The translations under genes and the position numbers were made by a program. DNA of 40,936 nt, from the NCBI GenBank assembly GCA_034434695.1, contig DAOTYY010000151.1, forward strand, positions 1 to 40,936. The letters are read 5' to 3'. Below, in pieces: positions 30,363 through 39,917 of the stretch (its first letter is position 1; every line of letters begins with the position of its first letter). This DNA is from DYEC01 sp034434695. GTDB lineage: Bacteria > Chloroflexota > Anaerolineae > Anaerolineales > Anaerolineaceae. Below the pieces are notes generated by a model. It saw only the letters and a list, made by a program, of their open reading frames with translations, was not told the DNA's origin and searched no databases.

Positions 30363-32945
30363 ATGCCAGCTTCGAGATGGAACATGTTGCTAAGCGAGAT
30401 CCTGGAATGGATAAATCCAGAAGATTTTGAATACGGACGGTGGTTTAGCAATCCCCCGGTTGGTGACCTCAATCCGTCGGAAAATCAGTCTCCAAGCAGT
30501 GAACCGGCTTCAAACTCTCAAACAAGTGAGTTTCCCCGAGAATTGCCTATCCTACCTCTACGGGGACTGGTGGTGTATCCCCAAACGGCAGTGCCATTAA
30601 CTGTCGGTCAACCCCGGTCAATTAAGCTTGTTGACGACGTGGTTAGTGGAGAAAGATTAATTGGACTGGTAGCTTCCAAAAACCCCCAGATAGAAAGTCC
30701 AGGTCCGACCGATTTATACCAAATTGGTACTGTTGGCATTGTTCATCGTTTATTTCGAGCACCAGATGGAACCATTCGTTTACTAATACAAGGTCTGGCG
30801 CGTTTTAGAATTTTTGAGTTTACCACACTTGAACCTTATCTCAAGGCATACGTTGAATATATTCCGGAGATTGAAGAAAGCGGCATCGAAGTCGAAGCGC
30901 TTGCTCGCAACGTCCGCGAACAATTTACACATATTGCGGACATGATCCCTTCCATACCCAGAGAATTGGTTGCTTCCGTCAACATGTTGGAGAACCCATT
31001 ACAAACTGTTTATACGATTGGGAGTTTCCAACGAATGAGTCTGGAAGATGCTCAACAGATTCTTGAGTATGATACGGTAAGTCAAAAACTTCGCAAGCTG
31101 GTCAATATTTTGACAAGAGAAATTGAAGTTCTTGAATTGGGACAGAAGATTCAAAATGAAGCCCGATCAGAAATTGAAAAAGTTCAACGAGAATATTTTC
31201 TCAGAGAACAAATTAAAGCCGCACAAAGAGAGCTGGGAGAAGGCGACGAGCAAGCAGCTGAAATAGAAGAATTCAAAAAGCGAATTGAAGCCACCGGGCT
31301 TTCAAAAGAGGCTGAAAAACAAGCCCGACGCGAGCTGGATCGCCTGTCAAAATTACCGACGGCAGCCGCTGAGTATGGCGTTATCCGAACTTACCTGGAT
31401 TGGTTGTTATCCCTTCCATGGTCACAAGTGACCGAGGACAATTTAGACATTGCTCACGCTCGACAAATTCTTGATAGAGATCACTATGGACTAAAGGACG
31501 TAAAAGAGAGAATATTAGAATTTCTTGCCGTTCGCAAACTGCGGCTCGAGCGTAAGGATGAGCTTTCTGACAAATACGGTGATCAAATACGAAAAGAACG
31601 AGAAGGTGTAATCCTTTGTTTTGTTGGTCCGCCAGGGGTGGGTAAAACCTCATTGGGTCAATCAATTGCTTTTGCGCTGGGTAGAAAGTTCATACGAATA
31701 TCTCTTGGCGGACTCCGTGACGAAGCTGAAATACGTGGTCACCGTCGCACCTACATTGGTGCAATGCCAGGACGCATTCTACAGACACTGCGTCGCGTTG
31801 AAAGCCGTAATCCAGTTTTCATGATGGATGAAATTGATAAGTTAAGTTTTGACTTCCATGGGGACCCAGCTTCTGCCCTGCTAGAGGTGCTTGACCCCGA
31901 ACAAAATCGAGAGTTTGTCGACCACTACCTTGAAGTTCCATTTGACCTGTCACAAGTCATGTTCATTACCACTGCTAATCAGTTGGAAACGATACCTGCG
32001 CCCCTGCTGGATCGCATGGAAGTCATTCATATTTCCGGTTACACCGAAAAAGAAAAAGTTGCCATTGCGAGTCAGTATTTAGTTCCACGGCAACTCAAAG
32101 AGAATGGTCTCCGACCAGAAGAAATCAATTTTACTGAAGACGCTCTTAAGACCATTGTTCGTTACTATACTCGCGAAGCAGGCGTTCGAAACCTGGAGCG
32201 AGAGATTGGAAGCATTTGCAGAAAAATCGTAACCAATCTAACCGAAGGCAAATCACCCCCACAAGAAGTTACAAAAGAAATCGTGGAAGAATTTCTGGGA
32301 CGTCCAAAGTACCTGTGGAGTGAAGAAATTGCGCGAAGAACAGCCTCACCGGGGGTTGCCATTGGTTTAGCATGGACACCCTTCGGGGGAGATGTGTTGT
32401 TTATTGAGGCGACTGCCATGCCAGGATCAAAAGGTTTTCAAATAACTGGTTCAGTCGGGAAAGTAATGCAGGAATCAGCCCAGGCTGCTCTATCTTACAT
32501 TCGAGCAAACGCCGAAAGGCTTGGGATAGACCCCGACTTTTTCCAAAAAACCGACTTACACCTCCATATACCTGCTGGCTCTCAACCGAAAGATGGACCA
32601 TCTGCTGGCATAACAATAACTGTAGCCTTGGCATCACTTCTGTTAAAAAAACCTGTGCGCTGCGACGTTGGGATGACAGGAGAGATTACGCTGAGTGGAA
32701 AAGTTCTACCAGTTGGCGGTATTAAAGAAAAAGTACTTGCCGCCCACCGCTCTGAACTTAAAACGGTCATTTTGCCCAAACAAAATGAGCTTGATCTGGT
32801 AGATGTACCGGATGAAGTCAAGAACTCAATTCAATTTGTGTTCGTAGAAAACTTAGACCAGGCACTTCAGATTGCTCTTGATCATCGCCAAGGACAACCC
32901 AACTCAAAATCTACCCAAAGGGGGAAATCTAAAGCAGAAAAATGA
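30363..32945 (+). CDS. lon: ATP-dependent Lon protease
   Basis: 860 residues. The N-terminal LON domain begins at about 58 ('ELPILPLRGLVVYPQTAVPL'). A coiled region follows ('EVQREYFLREQIKAAQREL'-type, ~270-300), then the AAA module with Walker A GPPGVGKTSLGQ and Walker B 'VFMMDEIDK'. The protease domain has the catalytic serine S747 in 'KDGPSAG' and lysine K790 in 'GIKEKVLAAHR'. All catalytic parts are present. The first 55 residues are a variable extension; an ATG at 30384 is a possible later start, as there is no clear site before 30363. The stop overlaps the next gene (ATGA). Confidence 0.96.
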   Translation: MPASRWNMLLSEILEWINPEDFEYGRWFSNPPVGDLNPSENQSPSSEPASNSQTSEFPRELPILPLRGLVVYPQTAVPLTVGQPRSIKLVDDVVSGERLIGLVASKNPQIESPGPTDLYQIGTVGIVHRLFRAPDGTIRLLIQGLARFRIFEFTTLEPYLKAYVEYIPEIEESGIEVEALARNVREQFTHIADMIPSIPRELVASVNMLENPLQTVYTIGSFQRMSLEDAQQILEYDTVSQKLRKLVNILTREIEVLELGQKIQNEARSEIEKVQREYFLREQIKAAQRELGEGDEQAAEIEEFKKRIEATGLSKEAEKQARRELDRLSKLPTAAAEYGVIRTYLDWLLSLPWSQVTEDNLDIAHARQILDRDHYGLKDVKERILEFLAVRKLRLERKDELSDKYGDQIRKEREGVILCFVGPPGVGKTSLGQSIAFALGRKFIRISLGGLRDEAEIRGHRRTYIGAMPGRILQTLRRVESRNPVFMMDEIDKLSFDFHGDPASALLEVLDPEQNREFVDHYLEVPFDLSQVMFITTANQLETIPAPLLDRMEVIHISGYTEKEKVAIASQYLVPRQLKENGLRPEEINFTEDALKTIVRYYTREAGVRNLEREIGSICRKIVTNLTEGKSPPQEVTKEIVEEFLGRPKYLWSEEIARRTASPGVAIGLAWTPFGGDVLFIEATAMPGSKGFQITGSVGKVMQESAQAALSYIRANAERLGIDPDFFQKTDLHLHIPAGSQPKDGPSAGITITVALASLLLKKPVRCDVGMTGEITLSGKVLPVGGIKEKVLAAHRSELKTVILPKQNELDLVDVPDEVKNSIQFVFVENLDQALQIALDHRQGQPNSKSTQRGKSKAEK

Positions 32946-33310
32946 ACAAAATATTACTTATTGAAGATAGTCCAACCATGCGTACACTGCTTCAAACATT
33001 GCTGGAGCTTGAGGGGTTTGAGGTACTAATCAGCAATGCTATGAAAGAAGAAGATATTTTGCGAGAAATTGCCGAAAAGCAGCCCACAGTAATTTTACTG
33101 GATGTACATCTGCGCGGCATCAACGGCATCAAACTTTTGGAGCACATTAGGAAAAAACAACCCATCCAAGGGCTTAAGGTACTTATGACTTCCGGCATGG
33201 ATCTTCGAGATGAATGCATCAAAGCTGGAGCAGATGGTTTTATACTAAAACCTTATATGCCCGATGAACTGTTTGCGTATCTGAAAAAGTTTACAGAAAC
33301 AGGAGAGTAG
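32942..33310 (+). CDS. single-domain response regulator, coupled to lon
   Basis: 122 residues, receiver domain only. Acidic 'LIEDSPTM', phosphoacceptor D54 in 'VILLDVHLRGINGI', 'VLMTSGM' and the lysine in 'FILKPYMPDEL' are all present. The ATG overlaps the lon stop by four bases, so the two are translated together, which is an uncommon pairing. No kinase or output domain is nearby. The mogA start follows after 5 bases. Confidence 0.92.
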   Translation: MNKILLIEDSPTMRTLLQTLLELEGFEVLISNAMKEEDILREIAEKQPTVILLDVHLRGINGIKLLEHIRKKQPIQGLKVLMTSGMDLRDECIKAGADGFILKPYMPDELFAYLKKFTETGE

Positions 33311-33315
33311 TCATT

Positions 33316-33843
33316 TTGAAAGTAGCCATCCTGACTGTATCAGATAGATCTGCTGCTGGGATACGTCCCGATAGTTCAGGTCCAGCCATTGAAGCACTTA
33401 TCAAAAAGCAGGGATGGGAAATTACCAGCATGGCAACAGTACCCGATGACCTGTTAGAAATTAAATCCATACTAGAAAACTGGTGTGACCATCTTGCTGT
33501 AGATGTGATTTTTACAACAGGTGGAACAGGATTCTCTCCGAGGGATGTAACCCCGGAAGCCACCAGACTAGTTATTCAGCGCGAGGCGCCAGGAATTGTC
33601 GAAGCCATGCGCTATGAAAGCCTGAAAATCACACCACACGCAATGCTTTCTCGAGCCATTGCAGGCATCAGAAACAAAACCATCATAATTAATTTACCCG
33701 GTAGTCCAAAAGCTGCGATAGAAAATTTGAATACAGTAATCGGGATACTCCCCCATGCCGTTGAATTGCTCCATGAAAGCCCAAACGCCGAGTCAGGACA
33801 TTCATTCTATCGGTCACCTAAACAAGATAATCATCCCCAATAA
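33316..33843 (+). CDS. mogA: MogA/MoaB molybdopterin adenylyltransferase
   Basis: 175 residues. The MoCF-binding fold is shown by 'VAILTVSDRSAAGIRPDSSG', 'DVIFTTGGTGFSPRDVTPEAT' (pterin and nucleotide site) and 'INLPGSPKAAIENL'. It adenylates molybdopterin before molybdenum insertion, so it serves the same cofactor as the leftward hydroxylase operon, but it is encoded far from it. It starts with TTG at 33316, with GGAGAG eleven bases upstream. Its last 30 bases overlap the end of the convergent membrane protein gene. Confidence 0.93.
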   Translation: MKVAILTVSDRSAAGIRPDSSGPAIEALIKKQGWEITSMATVPDDLLEIKSILENWCDHLAVDVIFTTGGTGFSPRDVTPEATRLVIQREAPGIVEAMRYESLKITPHAMLSRAIAGIRNKTIIINLPGSPKAAIENLNTVIGILPHAVELLHESPNAESGHSFYRSPKQDNHPQ

Positions 33844-36144
33844 TAACCAACCCAATAGACTTAATACTCCACCAAGATAAAAAGACAGAGGACGATAGGA
33901 AAAAGATACTATATGCAGCCCCGAGTCCACTTGTATTGCTTTGAACAAATAATTAGCACGATAAACTGTCACCTCTTGCCCATCAACTCTTGCCTCCCAA
34001 CCAGGATACCAGCTATCGCGTACAACTAACCAACCTCTGCGTTCAGCTGCAACCTCAACCCCAAATGATCCGGAGCTCACATCAACAACCCGAACTTTGC
34101 CAGCTTTGGGGTAAAAACAATCATTTCGAAAAGTCTCGCCGTTATAACCTTCAATAATGACTAGCTGCTCAAATTGCTCAACCGTTTTTTGCAGGAGCTC
34201 TAAAGCTTCCTGCGAATTTTTTGCATGTCTGGCACAATTGACCCAGCCAATGATATCAGAACCATCCAACTGTTCAAACCTGATCCCCAACGGTTGATCT
34301 ATATCAAGCTTTTCAATAAGACCAACGCCTAAAGACCTTAACCATGCTGTTTTTTCATCACCATTGAGCTTTTCAATTTTATCCATCAGGGTTCGATAAC
34401 GATACGGAACCAACGGGTCAAAATTATTAACTGAGGGAATTCCATCAAGCAAATTCAAATTAGGTATCAAAGCAAGACGAATGTTTTCTCGAGCCTCAAT
34501 CGGATTGTAATCCACAAATCGTAGAAAACGATTAAACTTCAACAAGTATTCATCTGCAGCAGATAAGTAATGTCTCTTAACTGCAGAGAAATCGCTCTCC
34601 AAACCTAAATTGGAAACCCCTCGCTTGTAAAACTCAATGGGTATAGATGGATTTAAATTCCAATTAGCAATCAATAAATCAAAGAGCACAATTCCAATAA
34701 CCAAACTAGACCAGGTAAAGCGCCTTTTTTTCAACGCCACATTTGGTACATATAGCGATAACAATCCTGAACAAATTAACCAGATGCCAGCTATTGCAAC
34801 GGAACGCACAAATGTGGAGGCTACATCGGGCAAAAAAATTCTCGCTAATAACGAACTTAAAGTTACTGCAATACCCCCAGCGGTGCCCAGTCGCATCCAA
34901 TACAATGTTTTTCCTTGAGGTGCCCGCAAGCGATCTAAACCCAAACCAGCCAGTAAGATTATTGCAAACTCGACCAAGATTAGCCAACGTGAAGGAGCAT
35001 TAAACATGCTAAATGTTGGGACATAACGATATAGATAGTAATAAATGGGGTTATTCTTTCCTAGAGCAAGAAATAAGCCAATAACTAACACCCACAACAA
35101 GTACACGACAAAATTCTGATAACCAACATCTGCTTCTTGCTCCGTCTTCCCTTTTTTTAGAATGGTGGTTGCTGTGAATACCGATAATAAAAAGGGAAAT
35201 ACCCCCAAATATATAGCATCCTCCCAATAATTGGCATATCCCCAGTAATCACCCCTCCCAGGATTACCAAAGAAATCAGAAGCGAGAAAAGTGATCAAAC
35301 GCCATGGCCAAAATGAATAACTCACAGCAGTTGAATAATCTACACCGCGGGAACGATAAGAATTGAGCAAATACTCCGCAGTGGGTAGTAATTGAATAGA
35401 CGATAACACCACCGCCCCTAAAACAGCACTGCAAAATCGCAAAAGCGAAAGCATTCCTCTTCGCAATCCATTTTCTTGGATTCCTCCAATAAATACCCAG
35501 CTTGCCGTCAGCAAAAGAATATACCAGCTTAACTGAGCGTGTCCTGCGAGCAACATTAAGGAAAGGCTAACCAATAATCCGACAAGATGCTTTTTACCCA
35601 AGGTGCCTTGAAGCCATAATCGTTTATAAGGCAAAGCAATAAAACCCGCAAAATAAATGACCCATGGCAACCAGGAACCCACATAAATCATGCTAAAAAA
35701 ACTACCCCGAGCGACTAAATAACCACACAAGCTATAGCATGTACCACATACCGCTTGAGCCAACTCGCTCATTCCAAGTTGCCGTGACAGCAAAACCATT
35801 CCAATTCCCCCCCAAATGAGATGTATTACAACAAGCAAAGTATGCGACCAAGCCATCCAGGGCACGTCCCCGATGACCCAAAAGAAATAAGTCAACCAGA
35901 CTGGAGGATAAAGTAGTGCACTTTGATAATTAGCCAGCAGAGGCGCTCCCATTCCATTCAGCGGGTTCCATAAAGGGAGGTCGCCAGAATGAAGAATTTG
36001 CCATGCATAGGCGCGCCAAGGAATGAATTGCAAAGCAGCGGTACCCCAATAGAGTGCTTCACCGCGGATGAGTATTGGAACAAATAAAGCGGATGTACCT
36101 AAAACAGGCGGAATAAATACCCATAAAAATCTTTTCCGGTGCAT
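33814..36144 (-). CDS. YfhO-like polytopic membrane protein (putative glycosyltransferase)
   Basis: 776 residues. About 12-14 membrane helices cover the first ~520 residues, then a soluble extracytoplasmic domain and one last helix. 'HSGDLPLWNPLNGMGAPLLA' near residues 50-70 and the late 'SWYPGWEARVDG' are hallmarks of YfhO-family proteins, which are GT-C-type membrane glycosyltransferases; YfhO of Firmicutes glycosylates lipoteichoic acid. The acceptor in this organism is unknown. I chose the ATG at 36144, one base after the stop of the upstream gene, with GAGAAG before it. Last of a three-gene unit. Confidence 0.85.
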   Translation of the reverse strand: MHRKRFLWVFIPPVLGTSALFVPILIRGEALYWGTAALQFIPWRAYAWQILHSGDLPLWNPLNGMGAPLLANYQSALLYPPVWLTYFFWVIGDVPWMAWSHTLLVVIHLIWGGIGMVLLSRQLGMSELAQAVCGTCYSLCGYLVARGSFFSMIYVGSWLPWVIYFAGFIALPYKRLWLQGTLGKKHLVGLLVSLSLMLLAGHAQLSWYILLLTASWVFIGGIQENGLRRGMLSLLRFCSAVLGAVVLSSIQLLPTAEYLLNSYRSRGVDYSTAVSYSFWPWRLITFLASDFFGNPGRGDYWGYANYWEDAIYLGVFPFLLSVFTATTILKKGKTEQEADVGYQNFVVYLLWVLVIGLFLALGKNNPIYYYLYRYVPTFSMFNAPSRWLILVEFAIILLAGLGLDRLRAPQGKTLYWMRLGTAGGIAVTLSSLLARIFLPDVASTFVRSVAIAGIWLICSGLLSLYVPNVALKKRRFTWSSLVIGIVLFDLLIANWNLNPSIPIEFYKRGVSNLGLESDFSAVKRHYLSAADEYLLKFNRFLRFVDYNPIEARENIRLALIPNLNLLDGIPSVNNFDPLVPYRYRTLMDKIEKLNGDEKTAWLRSLGVGLIEKLDIDQPLGIRFEQLDGSDIIGWVNCARHAKNSQEALELLQKTVEQFEQLVIIEGYNGETFRNDCFYPKAGKVRVVDVSSGSFGVEVAAERRGWLVVRDSWYPGWEARVDGQEVTVYRANYLFKAIQVDSGLHIVSFSYRPLSFYLGGVLSLLGWLLLGMIILFR

Positions 36145-36145
36145 A

Positions 36146-38335
36146 TCATCTTCTCTGAATCCTGTTAAAAAATAAAACATAAAGTTCAACAATTAACAAA
36201 CATAACATCGTGGAGAAAAATACAGTCCAACCAGCATAAAAACTCATTGGAACGAAGTAAAAACGAACAACGTGAAAGCCCTCTGATAACTGCACGCCTC
36301 TCAAAAAACCGAGTGGTGCAACCAAATGGGCGCGTTGGCCATCCACGTCAACACGCCAGCCAGGATAAACAATCTCCGATAACACCAATAATCCAGGACC
36401 TTGAGCATTCACTACAATCTCATCAGGTGTATATTGTCGAATGACTGGTTGACTAAACACCCCTTCTCCTATATTAGCTTTTTCGTCCTGAACCCAAGTG
36501 CGCGGCAAATACATTCTGTTCAAATAGACCCTGGACTTACCAAACTTTTTTAACAAAAATAATTCGCTGTCAACCAGATCAAATTCCGAGATAACATAGC
36601 GAACATTCAAGATACCTAAGCTCTTCATATTTGGATGATAATTAGCATTATCTGCATCAGGATTTCCCGAAGCAAAGGGCGGGATCGTTACACTATATCC
36701 CATAACAGGAACACCAGTTGCCTGCTCCATAAAACGAACATAATGTATAAGCTGCATTGGATTAACACCATCAGCCAATTCAAGTTTAAATTGAGCCGCA
36801 ACATGCTGAGGAACAGAATAAGAAGGTGAGTAGGTGCGATAACGTTCATTACTCAAGCTTGTTAAGAAATCTATTAGATCCAATTTTTCATTCAGAACTT
36901 GTCGGGTTTCAACAAATCTGAGTTGTGAAAATCCAACTCCACAAAGATCAAGTACTAAAACCGGCACAATTGCTACTTGAAATAACTGTCGCTTCAAAAT
37001 TTTACTGATTCGGAGAAAAATCAGCATCGTATATAGAATTCCCCCTGCCATACTCCACACAAACTTGACTTTGATCCTAATGTCATGGACAAGGAGAATA
37101 ACCCCAATAGTAAGCAAACCCATAAAGAGTACGAATGCAGTCAAGATTAAACGAAGGCGTCGAATCTCAGACTTCGATAATCCTTCCTCTAGAATATATA
37201 AACCAATGGCGCTCAAACCCGAAAATGCGAAACCGAGCAGAAACAATGCCCGAGCCGGCACTCGTAATAAATCAAAACCCGGCAAGATAACAAGCACCTT
37301 CATAAAAGGGAAAAAATCACCTAGCGAAAAGAGCAACGCTGCAAAAGTAACAATTAACCAAAATAAACTATTATGCCTCGTATATTTTCGATTAAGAATT
37401 ATTAAGAGCGACAATAACGAAAAAATCCCAGGGTAAAGTAACCATTCTGCAAATCCAGCAATATCCGGAATAACTAATCCAAACAAATAACTTGGCGGTA
37501 AGGAAAGAAATAAACTATCTGAACAAGATAACAGGCTCCTGGTTGATAGAGGGATATATTCCACAAGTGGAAATACAAGAGGGGCGCCAGTCAAAATTGC
37601 AACAAAAAACTGGGGTAATATCCGACTCAGCCACCTTACTACTGTAGTCCATAAAATTCTTAATGTTGTTAGAAAATTATCTGACTGCCCTCTAGTTGGC
37701 TGGAGTTGCCATAATCCATAACCTAGCCATAAGAGCGTTGAATAAAATGCCCATCGGACATCAGCTAAAACGATCATTCCCAGAACTAATCCACAGCTAA
37801 CATGACGCCAGGGAAAGCAAAACTGACTTCGTTTTTTTTCACATAATAAAAGCCATGGCATCCATGAAATTGCAAAAACTAGTGTGACATGTCCTTCGCC
37901 TAAATGTCCGAAAGTTTTAGGCATTAATTCAAAACTAAGCCCTCCTAACAAAGAACAAAACTCACATAACCCCTCTGCCTTTAGGAATAAATACATCCCC
38001 ACCCCGCCGAAAACCAAATGTGCCATAAACAGGATATTAAACCCTTGGGGCAGAGGAAGCTTAAGTAAAAGCCAACCTGGTGGATAAAATAAGCCAGATA
38101 AGGGATCAGATGAGAGTGGATAGCCACTCATGATCAGGTTCGACCAAAGCGGGACTCTACCAATTTGTTCCAAGGACTGCCGAATGTAAAGGATGTTGGG
38201 ATAATGGCTGATCAACAAGTCTGAATATTCAGAATTAAATGGGTATATAAAATGGTTCAGATATGGGACAAAAACAAGTGCTGGAACACAAAAAATAAGT
38301 AACCTTATGAATTCTGTTACACTGCGATGTCTCAT
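36146..38335 (-). CDS. second YfhO-like polytopic membrane protein
   Basis: 729 residues with a similar plan: 'RVPLWSNLIMSGYPLSSDPL' near residues 60-80, about 12 membrane helices, a soluble part with 'PGLLVLSEIVYPGWRVDVDG' near 655-674 and a C-terminal helix. It is a divergent relative of the neighbouring protein rather than a recent duplicate. Its ATG overlaps the TGA of the upstream gene by one base (TGATG). It probably acts in the same surface glycan or glycolipid pathway. Confidence 0.83.
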   Translation of the reverse strand: MRHRSVTEFIRLLIFCVPALVFVPYLNHFIYPFNSEYSDLLISHYPNILYIRQSLEQIGRVPLWSNLIMSGYPLSSDPLSGLFYPPGWLLLKLPLPQGFNILFMAHLVFGGVGMYLFLKAEGLCEFCSLLGGLSFELMPKTFGHLGEGHVTLVFAISWMPWLLLCEKKRSQFCFPWRHVSCGLVLGMIVLADVRWAFYSTLLWLGYGLWQLQPTRGQSDNFLTTLRILWTTVVRWLSRILPQFFVAILTGAPLVFPLVEYIPLSTRSLLSCSDSLFLSLPPSYLFGLVIPDIAGFAEWLLYPGIFSLLSLLIILNRKYTRHNSLFWLIVTFAALLFSLGDFFPFMKVLVILPGFDLLRVPARALFLLGFAFSGLSAIGLYILEEGLSKSEIRRLRLILTAFVLFMGLLTIGVILLVHDIRIKVKFVWSMAGGILYTMLIFLRISKILKRQLFQVAIVPVLVLDLCGVGFSQLRFVETRQVLNEKLDLIDFLTSLSNERYRTYSPSYSVPQHVAAQFKLELADGVNPMQLIHYVRFMEQATGVPVMGYSVTIPPFASGNPDADNANYHPNMKSLGILNVRYVISEFDLVDSELFLLKKFGKSRVYLNRMYLPRTWVQDEKANIGEGVFSQPVIRQYTPDEIVVNAQGPGLLVLSEIVYPGWRVDVDGQRAHLVAPLGFLRGVQLSEGFHVVRFYFVPMSFYAGWTVFFSTMLCLLIVELYVLFFNRIQRR

Positions 38336-39870
38336 CAGTTTTCATCTCCGGCTTTGTACAATATAGTATCACCGGTTTGATGCACAGGACGCAATAACCA
38401 AATATAACTAGGGTTTCCCAATTTTCGTTCTCTTGGACCCCTGAAAATGTAATCCACCCTCAATTCTCGCAACAAAAGCTCTGCTTCTTCCTCACAAAAA
38501 ACACCCTGGAAATAACCCTCCACAAGCTCTTTGTATTTCTCAGCATTTACGGTCTCAAATGGATGTCCATATATTACTCGCCGTCCAGTATATGCTGGAA
38601 TAAAAAGTCCGCTCTCAGGTGAAGCCAAAATTAACGCACTATCGGGCGTGTGTTTCGCAATCCATTGATACATCTCAAAATCGTCACGAGAGATATAGAT
38701 CATTTGATCATGAGCATGTATCCCCCAGAATCCAGACAAAACCACTACCAGATTTGTGAGAATGGACATTGCAACAACAGGTAACCAAATAGCTTTAGTA
38801 TGCAACCTTAAGCGCTTTTGTAGAAAATCCACCCCGATTACAGCCAACGAGGCTACCGGTACATATAAACCGGTCATCAAACGTCTTTGAAGATTAAACG
38901 GTATAAACAAAAATATCGTGACAGTAAATATCCAGCCAATCATTAACGATTGAAAACGCCAAAGGCGGGTCTCCGTTTTAGGGCATAGATAAAAGCAAAA
39001 TGGCACCAATAACAAGGCAGGTGATAACGACACAATAACATCCCACAAAGGTGGAGCAGGCGTCTGGTTTTGGATATTCCAAAGCGACAAAAGTGGATCT
39101 GTATGAATGATCCAATACTGATAACCAAGCAATAATATACCTCCAATCATAAACAATGGAAGATCGTGCCAATAAAGCTTTTTCATGGAAAGACTGCGTA
39201 CCAGCATCGCGCCGCATAAAGCAGCTATAACAACTACCACACCAAAAGGCTGAACAATAGCCAGCACAGAGCCCAACCCGAATAAAATTAGTTCATCTTT
39301 CGTTGAACGCTTACGGTCAGCCAGTATTAAAATCCAAAGAATAATCGCTAAACCCAAGGGAAAATGTGGATTTGCATAGGTAGAGAGAAATGGATAAGTC
39401 TCCACGACCCAGAAATCTGAGGTAAAGTGACCGGACAAAAAAAACGCCCATCCCATTCCAGAGCCTAGTGAAACAATGAGAAAAGCTCGTTTTGCATACC
39501 TATCTTCTGAATAAAAGTAATGAAAAAACCTCCATAGTGTAAGCCACAAAAAAACACTTGCCGACCATCTGCTAAGATGATAAGTTATAATAAGAGGCAT
39601 CGAAAGCAAACGACTAATATGACCTAAAAACAAGTAAAACAAAAAAAGTGGTGCTCCGTTTCCCGGCTCAGCTGTATAGGGAAGATTGAAAAGCCACTCT
39701 CCCATCCACCCCTGATACATTTTTGCAAGGTATGAGTTTGCGTCAATAGGGTTGATTAGGAAACCAGCAAAAACTGTATCTGCACCACTTGACATTACTC
39801 CATAAACATACGGAAAATTGATTACAATGGATAACAAAATGATGACTAAAAGTAGCCATTTCGATTTCAT
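38335..39870 (-). CDS. polytopic membrane protein, GT-C glycosyltransferase-like
   Basis: 511 residues with about 10-11 helices. An early acidic loop, 'GADTVFAGFLINPIDANSYLAK' region (residues ~29-50), is where GT-C enzymes place their metal-binding Asp. The C-terminal soluble part has 'YQWIAKHTPDSALILASPE' and 'LLLRELRVDYIFRGP', as in dolichyl-phosphate-mannose-type membrane mannosyltransferases of Chloroflexota. The exact donor and acceptor cannot be told. GAGAGG lies before the ATG. First gene of the leftward three-gene unit; a weak - strand promoter (TTGCTT, 16 bases, TATACT; plus 39888-39915) is located in the 47-bp gap to the divergent PAP2 gene. Confidence 0.78.
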   Translation of the reverse strand: MKSKWLLLVIILLSIVINFPYVYGVMSSGADTVFAGFLINPIDANSYLAKMYQGWMGEWLFNLPYTAEPGNGAPLFLFYLFLGHISRLLSMPLIITYHLSRWSASVFLWLTLWRFFHYFYSEDRYAKRAFLIVSLGSGMGWAFFLSGHFTSDFWVVETYPFLSTYANPHFPLGLAIILWILILADRKRSTKDELILFGLGSVLAIVQPFGVVVVIAALCGAMLVRSLSMKKLYWHDLPLFMIGGILLLGYQYWIIHTDPLLSLWNIQNQTPAPPLWDVIVSLSPALLLVPFCFYLCPKTETRLWRFQSLMIGWIFTVTIFLFIPFNLQRRLMTGLYVPVASLAVIGVDFLQKRLRLHTKAIWLPVVAMSILTNLVVVLSGFWGIHAHDQMIYISRDDFEMYQWIAKHTPDSALILASPESGLFIPAYTGRRVIYGHPFETVNAEKYKELVEGYFQGVFCEEEAELLLRELRVDYIFRGPRERKLGNPSYIWLLRPVHQTGDTILYKAGDEN

Positions 39871-39917
39871 TGTAAACCTCTCAAAAAGTATACGTTAGAA
39901 CAACAAGGCAAGCAATA

